From Lachnospiraceae bacterium (GTDB lineage Bacteria; Bacillota_A; Clostridia; Lachnospirales; Lachnospiraceae), in contig JAILPG010000248.1 of the NCBI GenBank assembly GCA_024699595.1, positions 1 through 45,883 on the forward strand: a stretch of 45,883 bases of DNA, given 5' to 3'. The position numbers and the translations under genes were made by a program. This document shows positions 8,301 to 15,786 of this stretch, piece after piece (position 1 is the first letter of the stretch; every line of letters begins with the position of its first letter). Under the pieces are notes generated by a model, which did not search any database, was not told the origin of the DNA, and saw only the letters and a program-made list of their open reading frames with translations.

Positions 8301-8471
8301 TCAATCTGACTCTATTGCGCCTACCGGGCATGCTCCTGCACATGCGCCGCAGCTTACACACTTGCTCTCATCAATCTCAAACTTGCCATCGCCCATGGAA
8401 ATAGCACCAACAGGACACTGTCCCTCGCATGTTCCGCAGCAGATGCAGGCATCAGTAATCTTATAAGCCAT
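8301..8471 (-). CDS. 2[4Fe-4S] ferredoxin
   Basis: This 56-residue protein starts MAYKITDACICCGTCEGQCP and contains two complete cluster motifs: C9, C12, C15, C19 followed by Pro, and C38, C41, C44, C48 followed by Pro. This is the classic clostridial 8-iron ferredoxin that carries low-potential electrons for enzymes such as pyruvate:ferredoxin oxidoreductase, hydrogenase, Rnf or butyryl-CoA dehydrogenase/Etf. The ATG at 8471 has AGGAGGG eight bases upstream. It is monocistronic, convergent with dnaB, and shares its terminator. A 16-bp palindrome at 8532-8547 lies upstream. The specific electron partner cannot be read from the sequence. Confidence 0.96.
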   Translation of the reverse strand: MAYKITDACICCGTCEGQCPVGAISMGDGKFEIDESKCVSCGACAGACPVGAIESD

Positions 8472-8531
8472 TATTTACGCCCTCCTTTTATAAGATCATG
8501 ATAATATTAACGAAATCTTCCAATCCGCCAT

Positions 8532-8547
8532 TTGTATTCTAATACAA
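8532..8547. promoter_or_regulatory. Palindrome upstream of the ferredoxin gene, possible operator
   Basis: TTGTATT-CT-AATACAA is a perfect 7-2-7 inverted repeat, about 60 bases before the ferredoxin start. It sits between the divergently transcribed ferredoxin and GH18 genes. The architecture resembles a dimeric repressor site, but it matches no consensus I can name with certainty. Confidence 0.4.
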
Positions 8548-8578
8548 AATCATGGGATTCGCAAGTATCCGAAGACAG

Positions 8579-8607
8579 ATGACAAACGACCCTCTTTTGA
8601 TTATAAT
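8579..8607 (+). promoter_or_regulatory. Promoter for the GH18 gene
   Basis: ATGACA (8579-8584), a 17-base spacer and TATAAT (8602-8607). The predicted 5' leader begins near 8614 with a stem, CCCGTG (8619-8624) with CACGGG (8641-8646). Confidence 0.75.
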
Positions 8608-8669
8608 ATGATGAGTAGCCCGTGGGCATCATAAAGTGATCACGGGATCCCCAAAACGGAGAAATTGAT

Positions 8670-10523
8670 TTGGACAGAATGTACATAGATCCGGGTGATC
8701 TTTCAACCGGACAGAACAGAAGAGTCAGACGAAAAAAGTCAAAAAAACGCAGGAGGGCAAGACTGATAAGGACACTCCTGCCTCCTTTCATTGCCGTACT
8801 GCTGATCGCCGTAGTGATAATCGTAGCGATAAAGACGGGTCTTTTCGAAAGCTTCGCCTATTCCGATACCAAAGCTGATCTGTACAGCTATTTTGGTGCA
8901 TCGGATGATTCACAGGCCGTTGTGATAAGAGATCACGAGATCACCGGGGAGAGGATAACGGTAAAGGACGGAGAGCTGTATATCCCCTATTCCACAGTCA
9001 AGTCGGATTATACCGACAGATTCTATTATGAGAAGACAGAGAACGCCATACTGTACACTAAGGAAGATGATACGGTAAGGACCGTGGTAGGAGAAGCTTC
9101 ATATACCGATGCTTCCGGGACCACAAATCTTACCTATGCTCCATGCTTTGTCGTACAGAACCCCGAAGGGGAAGAGATATACATGGCGCTTGATTATCTG
9201 AAGCTTTTCTTCAATATGGAAGTAAAGCTGTGCGGAGGAAACGGAGAGCCTTACAGGGCAGTGATCCGTAATGAATGGGGACAGAAGAACACGGCTGTCG
9301 TAGAAAAGGATCATGCACTCAGGACAGATGCAGACAAGCAGGCAACGGTGCTCTGTGATCTTACACAGGGACAAAGTGTGACGGTTATCGGACAGGAAGG
9401 TGAATGGACTAAAGTCGAGACCGATGATCTTATGATCGGATATGCAGAGACCAAGCTTATCGGAGCAGTAACAGCCACACAGGAAACACCGGTTCAGGAT
9501 GTAGCCGAGGAAGTACACACGTCTCTTACGGCTGATGAGCCGATAGTGATGATGTGGCATGCGATATCGGGTATTGCCGGAAATGATACGATAAGCACGG
9601 CGATATCCGGAGTGAACAATGTTGACATCATATGTCCGACCTGGTTTTCACTTTCAGGAAACGACGGAACGATATCTTCCTTTGCTTCGGCAGATTACGT
9701 ATCCTATGCCCATTCTAACGGATATAAGGTATGGGGTGCAGTCGATGACTTTAATTCAACCGGACAGGTCTCGGAGGTCCTCATATATCCCGAGAAGCGC
9801 CGGATGGTCATATCCCAGCTGATAAGCGCCGCACTTGAATGCGGACTTGACGGCATAAATGTCGATTTTGAGAGAATAACCACAGATATAGGAGAAAGCT
9901 TCATTCAGTTCATCAGAGAACTGTCGATCGAATGCCATAAGAACAATCTCGTGGTATCCGTGGATAATTACGTACCCAAGGCTTATAACAGTCATTACCA
10001 CAGGGGTGAACAGGGTGTATTTGCCGATTATGTGATCATAATGGGTTATGATGAGAACTATGCAGGATCCGAAAAGGCAGGCTCGGTAGCTTCTATCGGA
10101 TTCGTCAAAGAAGGCATAGAGGAGACTCTCAAGGTGGTTCCCGCAAGAAAGGTGATAAATGCCCTTCCTTTCTATACAAGAGTGTGGGAGGAGACACCCA
10201 AGACGGATGACGAGATAGCGGCGATCCCGCCGGGTGATGAGGTGATCCCCTATCATAATTCCCTGCTTGCTACTCCTTCCATGAAGACGGAGGATGAGCT
10301 GCTTGCAAACTACCATGCCGAAAAGACCTGGGATGAGACTACGATGCAGAATTATTCAACCTGGACCATAGGCGACAAGACCTATGAGGTATGGCTTGAG
10401 GATGAGGTCTCATTAAGTGCCAAGCTCGGACTTATGAAGGGCTACGGGATTGGCGGAGCGGCCGGATGGGAGATAACACTTGCCGCCCCGTATGTATGGG
10501 ACATTATAGGTCAGTTTTATTAA
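8670..10523 (+). CDS. Membrane-anchored GH18 family glycosidase with SH3-like domain
   Basis: This 617-residue protein has a very basic cytoplasmic N-terminus (RRVRRKKSKKRRRARLIR), one transmembrane anchor (about residues 36-58) and an extracellular part. An N-terminal stalk resembles copper-amine-oxidase-like repeats (about 75-200). A bacterial SH3 domain follows (about 205-265: ALRTDADKQATVLCDL, GEWTKVET). A C-terminal GH18 barrel follows, with the active-site segment DGINVDFE near residues 395-402, the Glu being the expected acid. Related proteins (YaaH/SleL-like) cut peptidoglycan or chitin-like glycans. I chose the TTG at 8670 because CGGAG lies at the right distance; the first ATG (8679) is too far from it. 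The stop codon overlaps a structured element at 10520-10690. Confidence 0.85.
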   Translation: MDRMYIDPGDLSTGQNRRVRRKKSKKRRRARLIRTLLPPFIAVLLIAVVIIVAIKTGLFESFAYSDTKADLYSYFGASDDSQAVVIRDHEITGERITVKDGELYIPYSTVKSDYTDRFYYEKTENAILYTKEDDTVRTVVGEASYTDASGTTNLTYAPCFVVQNPEGEEIYMALDYLKLFFNMEVKLCGGNGEPYRAVIRNEWGQKNTAVVEKDHALRTDADKQATVLCDLTQGQSVTVIGQEGEWTKVETDDLMIGYAETKLIGAVTATQETPVQDVAEEVHTSLTADEPIVMMWHAISGIAGNDTISTAISGVNNVDIICPTWFSLSGNDGTISSFASADYVSYAHSNGYKVWGAVDDFNSTGQVSEVLIYPEKRRMVISQLISAALECGLDGINVDFERITTDIGESFIQFIRELSIECHKNNLVVSVDNYVPKAYNSHYHRGEQGVFADYVIIMGYDENYAGSEKAGSVASIGFVKEGIEETLKVVPARKVINALPFYTRVWEETPKTDDEIAAIPPGDEVIPYHNSLLATPSMKTEDELLANYHAEKTWDETTMQNYSTWTIGDKTYEVWLEDEVSLSAKLGLMKGYGIGGAAGWEITLAAPYVWDIIGQFY

Positions 10524-10690
10524 GAAAGTGTTCTCAATGGACACCGAAAATCGTGCTTGCACGGATTTTACGGTGGACATTAGAGAACCTGAAGATAATG
10601 AGGAAGTAGGCTGATAAGCCGGATTCCGAATTATCTTCAAGGATTGCGGGAGTGATAACGGAGCAATCCGATCTTTCTTAATATAAGAAA
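10520..10690 (+). ncRNA. Candidate structured RNA element before the alpha-xylosidase gene
   Basis: A 9-bp closing stem, TTAAGAAAG (10520-10528) with CTTTCTTAA (10673-10681), encloses three hairpins. The first (10530-10588) is long: GTTCTC/GAGAAC, AATG/CATTA, a GA/GA internal loop, CACCG/CGGTG, AAAATC/GATTTT and GTGC/GCAC. The second (10591-10638) is GAAGATAAT/ATTATCTTC with inner GGAA/TTCC and GGCT/AGCC. The third (10641-10669) is GGATTGC/GCAATCC. The 3' arm of the closing stem can instead pair with TAAGAAA (10684-10690), next to the ribosome binding site of the downstream gene. I do not recognise a known family. A small mobile element with terminal inverted repeats is the alternative reading. 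Confidence 0.55.
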
Positions 10691-10702
10691 AAAGGAGAGA
10701 AT

Positions 10703-13024
10703 ATGAAATTTACCGAAGGCTATTGGTTAAGAAGTGAAAAGGTGACGCCGTTTTATGCATCCGACGTCCATTATGTGGACAGGATAGAGAACGGCTTCAG
10801 GATGCTCTGCCCCACGAGAAAAATAGAGGGAAGGGGAGATGTGCTTAATCTTCCCACGATCACTGTGGAGTTTACTTCCGCAGGCCCTGATATGATAGCT
10901 GTCAGAAGCTTTCATTATGAAGCCTATGAGTCGGGAGAGGCAAGATATCCGCTTAATATAGATCCATCTGATGTTTCGGTCACGATAAGTGACGATGAGA
11001 TCGTGATGGTTAACGGAAAACTGTCCGTTAAAGTGGACAGGAAGGATTTTTCCTACAGCTTTATCGCAGACGGTGAGGTGCTTACAACCTGTGGATTCAG
11101 GAATCTTGCATATTACCAGTATGGAAGGGAAGAATCCACAATGCTTCCTGCTGACAATTATTTTACAGAGAGATGCAAGAGGTATATGGTGACCGAGCTC
11201 TCCCTTGCTCCCGGAGAGTGCGTGTATGGTCTTGGTGAGAGATTTACTCCTTTTGTAAAGAACGGTCAGAGTATCAACACCTGGAATGAGGACGGAGGAA
11301 CCTCATCGGACATCGCCTACAAGAGCATTCCGTTCTATATGACGAACAAAGGTTACGGTGTCTTTGTTGACTATACCGGAAATGCTTCCTTTGAGGTTGC
11401 AAGCGACAAGGTGGAATATGTCGGCATATCAGTTCCCGAGGAGGAGATGAGATATGTCTTTATATACGGTCCTTCTCCGAAGGATGTTGTTAAGAACTAT
11501 ACTTCCCTTACAGGCAGACCCGGGCTCCCGCCCGCATGGACCTTCGGACTGTGGCTTTCCACATCTTTTACCACGAATTATGATGAAGAGACAGTAAGTT
11601 CCTTTATTCAGGGGATGATCGACAGGGATATCCCTCTGTCGGTATTTCATTTTGACTGCTACTGGATGAAGGAATTCCACTGGTGTGATTTTGAATGGGA
11701 TGAGAGAGTATTCCCCGATGTAAAGGGGATGCTTGCAAGATATCATGAAAAAGGCCTTAAGATCTGTGTGTGGATCAATCCCTATATAGCTCAGGACACG
11801 GATTTTTTCAGGGAAGGTGTAAAAGGCGGCTATCTGCTAAAGCGTGCGGACGGAAAGGGCGTGAAACAGGTGGACACCTGGCAGGCCGGAATGGGGATAG
11901 TGGATTTTACCAACCCGGAGGCTAAAAAGTGGTATCTTGGTAAGCTTAAAGAAGTACTTGACGCAGGCGTTGACTGCTTTAAGACGGATTTTGGAGAGAG
12001 GATCCCCGTGGATGTCGTATATCATGACGGCTCAGATCCCGTGACCATGCATAACTTCTATACCTATCTGTACAATGAGGCCGTCTACGGTCTGCTTAAG
12101 GAAGTAAAGGGAGAAAAGGAGGCCGTGCTGTTTGCAAGGAGTGCCACTGCGGGTTCCCAGCAGTTCCCGGTACACTGGGGCGGAGACTGCAGCGCTAATT
12201 ATCCGTCAATGGCTGAGACCTTAAGGGGCGGACTGTCGTTTGCAATGTCCGGATTTTCCTTCTGGAGTCATGATATTTCCGGATTTGAACATACGGCTGC
12301 GCCGGATCTTTACAAAAGATGGGCCGTTTTTGGCCTGTTGTCCTCGCATTCAAGGCTTCACGGCTCCACAAGTTACAGGGTACCCTGGGCTTTCGATGAG
12401 GAGAGCTGTGATGTTGTAAGATTCTTTACAAAGCTTAAGTGTTCGCTCATGCCATACATTTATTCCATGGCGGTGAAAGCCCATGAAGACGGGATACCCG
12501 TTATGAGACCCATGGTATTTGAATACATGAACGATCCCGCATGCAGCTATCTTGACATGCAGTACATGCTCGGAGACAGCATACTTGTGGCTCCCGTGTT
12601 TAACGAAAAGGGTAAGGTAAGCTTTTATCTGCCGGATGGAAAATGGACTCATCTTTTGACTGAAGAAAAGAGAGAGGGCGGCAGATTCTATACTGATACA
12701 TATGACTATTTTTCACTCGGGCTCTTTGCAGCTCCCGGCTCGGTAATTGCAAGGGGAAGAGAGGATTCACGGCCCGACTATGATTATGAAAAAGATGTTA
12801 TTCTGCATGTTTACGAGCTTAAGGACGGATGCAGCGCATACTGTTTCATAGTAAACAAAGCGGGAGAAAAGGTTTCGGATATCACTGTTACAAGAGACGG
12901 AGATATGTTAGATCTTAAGAGCTCTCATCCGATGGATGGCTATGCGCTCTGTGCACATATTGAGGGTTATGATGACAAAGAGCATGCCGTAAGCGGCATG
13001 GAGGCGTCAATAAATATCCGATGA
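10703..13024 (+). CDS. yicI: Alpha-xylosidase, GH31 (YicI-like)
   Basis: This 773-residue protein matches E. coli YicI in length and layout: N-terminal beta-sandwich, catalytic barrel, two C-terminal beta domains. The nucleophile is Asp429 in CFKTDFGERIP, and the acid/base is Asp495 in HWGGDCSANYPSM. Both surrounding motifs are YicI-type rather than alpha-glucosidase-type. It releases alpha-linked xylose, for example from isoprimeverose produced from xyloglucan. There is no signal peptide, so it acts in the cytoplasm on imported oligosaccharides. The ribosome binding site AAAGGAGAG lies just upstream. The stop codon overlaps the tsaC start (ATGA), so a sugar gene is translationally coupled to a tRNA-modification gene. 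The candidate structured RNA precedes it. Confidence 0.93.
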   Translation: MKFTEGYWLRSEKVTPFYASDVHYVDRIENGFRMLCPTRKIEGRGDVLNLPTITVEFTSAGPDMIAVRSFHYEAYESGEARYPLNIDPSDVSVTISDDEIVMVNGKLSVKVDRKDFSYSFIADGEVLTTCGFRNLAYYQYGREESTMLPADNYFTERCKRYMVTELSLAPGECVYGLGERFTPFVKNGQSINTWNEDGGTSSDIAYKSIPFYMTNKGYGVFVDYTGNASFEVASDKVEYVGISVPEEEMRYVFIYGPSPKDVVKNYTSLTGRPGLPPAWTFGLWLSTSFTTNYDEETVSSFIQGMIDRDIPLSVFHFDCYWMKEFHWCDFEWDERVFPDVKGMLARYHEKGLKICVWINPYIAQDTDFFREGVKGGYLLKRADGKGVKQVDTWQAGMGIVDFTNPEAKKWYLGKLKEVLDAGVDCFKTDFGERIPVDVVYHDGSDPVTMHNFYTYLYNEAVYGLLKEVKGEKEAVLFARSATAGSQQFPVHWGGDCSANYPSMAETLRGGLSFAMSGFSFWSHDISGFEHTAAPDLYKRWAVFGLLSSHSRLHGSTSYRVPWAFDEESCDVVRFFTKLKCSLMPYIYSMAVKAHEDGIPVMRPMVFEYMNDPACSYLDMQYMLGDSILVAPVFNEKGKVSFYLPDGKWTHLLTEEKREGGRFYTDTYDYFSLGLFAAPGSVIARGREDSRPDYDYEKDVILHVYELKDGCSAYCFIVNKAGEKVSDITVTRDGDMLDLKSSHPMDGYALCAHIEGYDDKEHAVSGMEASINIR

Positions 13025-14085
13025 TCACCAAAAGAGTACTTGTAAACGAAAACAATATAGATCCCGGATTAATGAAAGAGGCCGGAAGCATCATAAGAAA
13101 CGGCGGCCTTGTGGCCTTTCCCACCGAGACTGTATACGGACTCGGCGGAGATGCATTAAGCAGTGCCTCTTCAAAAAAGATATACGAAGCCAAGGGGCGG
13201 CCCTCGGATAATCCTCTGATAGTGCATATTTCAAAAACAGAAGATCTTGACAGGATCGTTCTTGAAAAGCCGGATGCAGCAATGGAACTTGCAAGAGCAT
13301 TCTGGCCCGGTCCCGTGACTCTGATCTTTAAGAAAAACAATACGGTTCCGGATGAGACCACCGGAGGTCTTGATACGGTTGCAGTAAGGATGCCTTCTCA
13401 CAGGACGGCTCTTGCCTTTATTGAGGCAGCAGGAGGCTATATCGCAGCTCCGAGTGCAAACAGATCGGGACGTCCGTCGCCTACCACGGCTGACCGTGTG
13501 ATGGAGGATATGGACGGAAGGATCGATATGGTGATAGACGGCGGGCTGTCTACGATAGGTCTTGAATCCACCATAGTCGATGTTACGGGAGAGGTCCCGA
13601 TGATCTTGCGTCCCGGATACATTACGGCAGAGATGGTTGAGATGATAACGGGAAGAGTCGAGCTCGATCCGGCTGTTTTTTCCCAAAATGACGAGAAGCT
13701 AAAGCCCAAGGCTCCCGGTATGAAATACAGACATTATGCACCCAAAGGGGAGCTTACCATCGTAAGCGGAGAAGGAAAAAAAGCAGGCGGATATATACTT
13801 AAGCAGCTTACGGATCTTAAAGAGAGAGGGATCCGCTCAGGCGTGATGGTATCAGGTGATGATGAGCTGTTAGACGAATACGGGAAAAATGCGGACCTTG
13901 TGATAACACTCGGGGAAAAGAAAAACGGCGAGGATATAGCAAGGAATCTGTATGAGGCATTAAGGGAATTTGATGATAAGGACATAGAGGAGATCTACTG
14001 TTTCGATATCCCTTTAAAGGGCTTTGGAACAGCTATAATGAACAGACTGATGAAGGCAGCTGCAAATAAGATAGTAAGGGTATAA
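13021..14085 (+). CDS. tsaC: L-threonylcarbamoyladenylate synthase (Sua5/YwlC type)
   Basis: This 354-residue protein has the YrdC-like fold (about residues 1-210) with FPTETVYGLGGDA, KGRPSDNPLIVHI and PSANRSGRPSPT, the ATP and threonine/bicarbonate-binding motifs. A C-terminal Sua5 domain follows (about 235-354), which distinguishes it from the short TsaC form. It makes threonylcarbamoyl-AMP for t6A37 modification of ANN-decoding tRNAs. The ATG overlaps the preceding stop by four bases. An upstream GGAGG inside yicI is rather distant, which suggests translational coupling. rpiB follows after 20 bases, as in other Firmicutes. Confidence 0.95.
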   Translation: MITKRVLVNENNIDPGLMKEAGSIIRNGGLVAFPTETVYGLGGDALSSASSKKIYEAKGRPSDNPLIVHISKTEDLDRIVLEKPDAAMELARAFWPGPVTLIFKKNNTVPDETTGGLDTVAVRMPSHRTALAFIEAAGGYIAAPSANRSGRPSPTTADRVMEDMDGRIDMVIDGGLSTIGLESTIVDVTGEVPMILRPGYITAEMVEMITGRVELDPAVFSQNDEKLKPKAPGMKYRHYAPKGELTIVSGEGKKAGGYILKQLTDLKERGIRSGVMVSGDDELLDEYGKNADLVITLGEKKNGEDIARNLYEALREFDDKDIEEIYCFDIPLKGFGTAIMNRLMKAAANKIVRV

Positions 14086-14105
14086 AAAACAGGAGGCATC
14101 ATATA

Positions 14106-14537
14106 ATGAAAGTAGCAATCGGAAGCGATCACGGCGGCTTCGTACTAAAGGAGATCGTAAAGGAACATCTGAAGGAGAGAGGATTCGAGGTGGATGACAA
14201 GGGCTGCGACAGCCTTGCCTCCGTTGATTATCCCAAATACGGCAGGGCGGTAGCAAATGCCGTTGCATCGGGAGAGGCAGACAGAGGTGTAGTGATATGC
14301 ACTACCGGCATAGGAATATCCATTGTCGCAAACAAGATCAAGGGTATAAGAGCGGCACTCTGCTCTGACGTTACCAGTGCAAGACTTACAAGAGCGCATA
14401 ATGATGCAAATGTGCTTGCAATGGGTGGTGCGATAATAGGACAGATGACCGCGCTCGATATCGTGGATGTGTTCATGGATACGGAGTTTTCAAATATGGA
14501 GAAGCACAAGAGAAGGATAGCCGCGATAGAGGAGTAA
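14106..14537 (+). CDS. rpiB: Ribose-5-phosphate isomerase B
   Basis: This 143-residue protein starts MKVAIGSDHGGFVLKE, the RpiB/LacAB signature, with Asp8 and His9 in the active site. ICTTGIGISIVANKIKGIRAA forms the phosphate-binding and catalytic-cysteine loop, and ARLTRAHNDANVLAMGG follows. It interconverts ribose-5-phosphate and ribulose-5-phosphate in the pentose phosphate pathway and so helps supply PRPP for upp and the Prs encoded elsewhere in the window. ACAGGAGG precedes the ATG. The family loop is usually CGTGIG or CGSGIG; here it is CTTGIG, a mild variation. Confidence 0.95.
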   Translation: MKVAIGSDHGGFVLKEIVKEHLKERGFEVDDKGCDSLASVDYPKYGRAVANAVASGEADRGVVICTTGIGISIVANKIKGIRAALCSDVTSARLTRAHNDANVLAMGGAIIGQMTALDIVDVFMDTEFSNMEKHKRRIAAIEE

Positions 14538-14557
14538 GTGCGTAAACCGGGACATAG

Positions 14558-14578
14558 TGAATGTATGAGATACATTCA
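14558..14578 (+). other. Intercistronic hairpin between rpiB and upp
   Basis: TGAATGTAT (14558-14566) and ATACATTCA (14570-14578) form a perfect 9-bp stem with a 3-base loop and no T-run. Confidence 0.65.
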
Positions 14579-14608
14579 TCGTAAATAGAAAAATGGGAGG
14601 CGTTACAT

Positions 14609-15238
14609 ATGAGTAAAGTAGTAATCATGGATCATCCTTTGATCAAACACAAGATCGGCTACATCAGAAGAGAGGATACCGGAACCAAGGATTTCAGACA
14701 GACGATAGGCGAGATCGCGATGCTCATCTGCTATGAGGCAACCAGAAGCTTACAGCTGTCCAAGGTACAGATCAAAACACCTATCTGTGAGACGACGGTT
14801 GAGGAATTAAAGGGCAAGAAGCTTGCCATAGTTCCGATACTTCGTGCGGGACTTGGAATGGTTGACGGAATGCTCACGATGATCCCCGCAGCCAAAGTGG
14901 GACATATAGGTCTGTACAGGGATCCCGAAACCTTAAAGCCTGTTGAGTATTACTGCAAGCTTCCGGCTGACTGTGATGAGAGAGAGGTATTCGTGGTGGA
15001 TCCCATGCTCGCAACGGGAGGTTCCAGCGTGGCAGCCATCAGGATGTTAAAGGAAAAGGGATGCAAGAACATCCACTTCATGTGCATCATAGCAGCACCC
15101 GAAGGCATAGCTGCAATGGAGAGGGAACATCCCGATGTTGACATGTATATAGGTGCGCTTGACGAAAGACTTAACGATCATGGATATATAGTACCGGGTC
15201 TTGGAGACGCGGGTGACCGTATCTTCGGAACCAAGTAA
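14609..15238 (+). CDS. upp: Uracil phosphoribosyltransferase
   Basis: This 209-residue protein has the family length and motifs: [22 protein letters not shown], then [14 protein letters not shown], then the PRPP-binding loop [14 protein letters not shown], and the uracil-binding end [17 protein letters not shown]. It salvages uracil with PRPP to UMP in the cytoplasm. GGGAGG precedes the ATG by eight bases. It sits with rpiB and a dCMP deaminase, a pentose-phosphate to pyrimidine-nucleotide grouping seen in other Firmicutes. The stop codon lies in a perfect hairpin. Confidence 0.97.
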   Translation: MSKVVIMDHPLIKHKIGYIRREDTGTKDFRQTIGEIAMLICYEATRSLQLSKVQIKTPICETTVEELKGKKLAIVPILRAGLGMVDGMLTMIPAAKVGHIGLYRDPETLKPVEYYCKLPADCDEREVFVVDPMLATGGSSVAAIRMLKEKGCKNIHFMCIIAAPEGIAAMEREHPDVDMYIGALDERLNDHGYIVPGLGDAGDRIFGTK

Positions 15239-15257
15239 GCTTGCAGGGCAAGCTTAC
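15235..15257 (+). other. Perfect hairpin overlapping the upp stop codon
   Basis: GTAAGCTTGC (15235-15244) and GCAAGCTTAC (15248-15257) form a 10-bp stem with a 3-base loop. The TAA stop is in the left arm. There is no T-run, so read-through to the dCMP deaminase gene is expected. Confidence 0.75.
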
Positions 15258-15300
15258 CTGGTTAAGGGATATGCGCACGGATTTGCAGAGGTAACAGAAA

Positions 15301-15786
15301 ATGAGTGATAAGAGGACGGATTATATTTCGTGGGATGAGTATTTTATGGGCATAGCCATGCTTTCCGCCATGAGGTCAAAGGACCCCAATACGCAGGTGG
15401 GCGCCTGTATAGTAAGCGCGGATAACAAGATAATGTCCGTAGGCTATAACGGATTTCCAAAGGGGTGTTCGGATGATGAATATCCCTGGTGCAGGGAAGG
15501 TGATCCGCTTGAGAATAAATACTTTTATACTACGCACAGCGAATTAAATGCGATCTTAAATTACAGGGGAGGCTCTCTTGAGGGCGCTACTCTCTATGTA
15601 ACTCTGTTTCCTTGCAATGAGTGCGCCAAGGCAGTCATACAGGCAGGGATAAAGACCATTGTCTATGATAATGACAAGTACGGCGATACGCCCTCAGTGA
15701 TAGCTTCCAAGAGAATGCTTAATTCAGCGGGAGTCAAGTATTACCGGTATGAACATACGGACAGAAAGGTAGAGTTTGTTCTGTGA
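15301..15786 (+). CDS. Deoxycytidylate (dCMP) deaminase
   Basis: This 161-residue zinc enzyme of the ComEB/dCMP deaminase type has zinc ligands His79 (with catalytic Glu81 in THSELNAIL) and Cys105/Cys108 in the PCNEC motif. DPNTQVGACIVSADNKIMSVGYNGFPKGC is split across the substrate-binding region. It converts dCMP to dUMP, feeding thymidylate synthesis. Length is normal. A weak ribosome binding site (GAGGTAACAG) precedes the ATG. The TGA stop overlaps the GTG start of the next gene. A ComEB competence function is not implied by the sequence. Confidence 0.92.
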   Translation: MSDKRTDYISWDEYFMGIAMLSAMRSKDPNTQVGACIVSADNKIMSVGYNGFPKGCSDDEYPWCREGDPLENKYFYTTHSELNAILNYRGGSLEGATLYVTLFPCNECAKAVIQAGIKTIVYDNDKYGDTPSVIASKRMLNSAGVKYYRYEHTDRKVEFVL

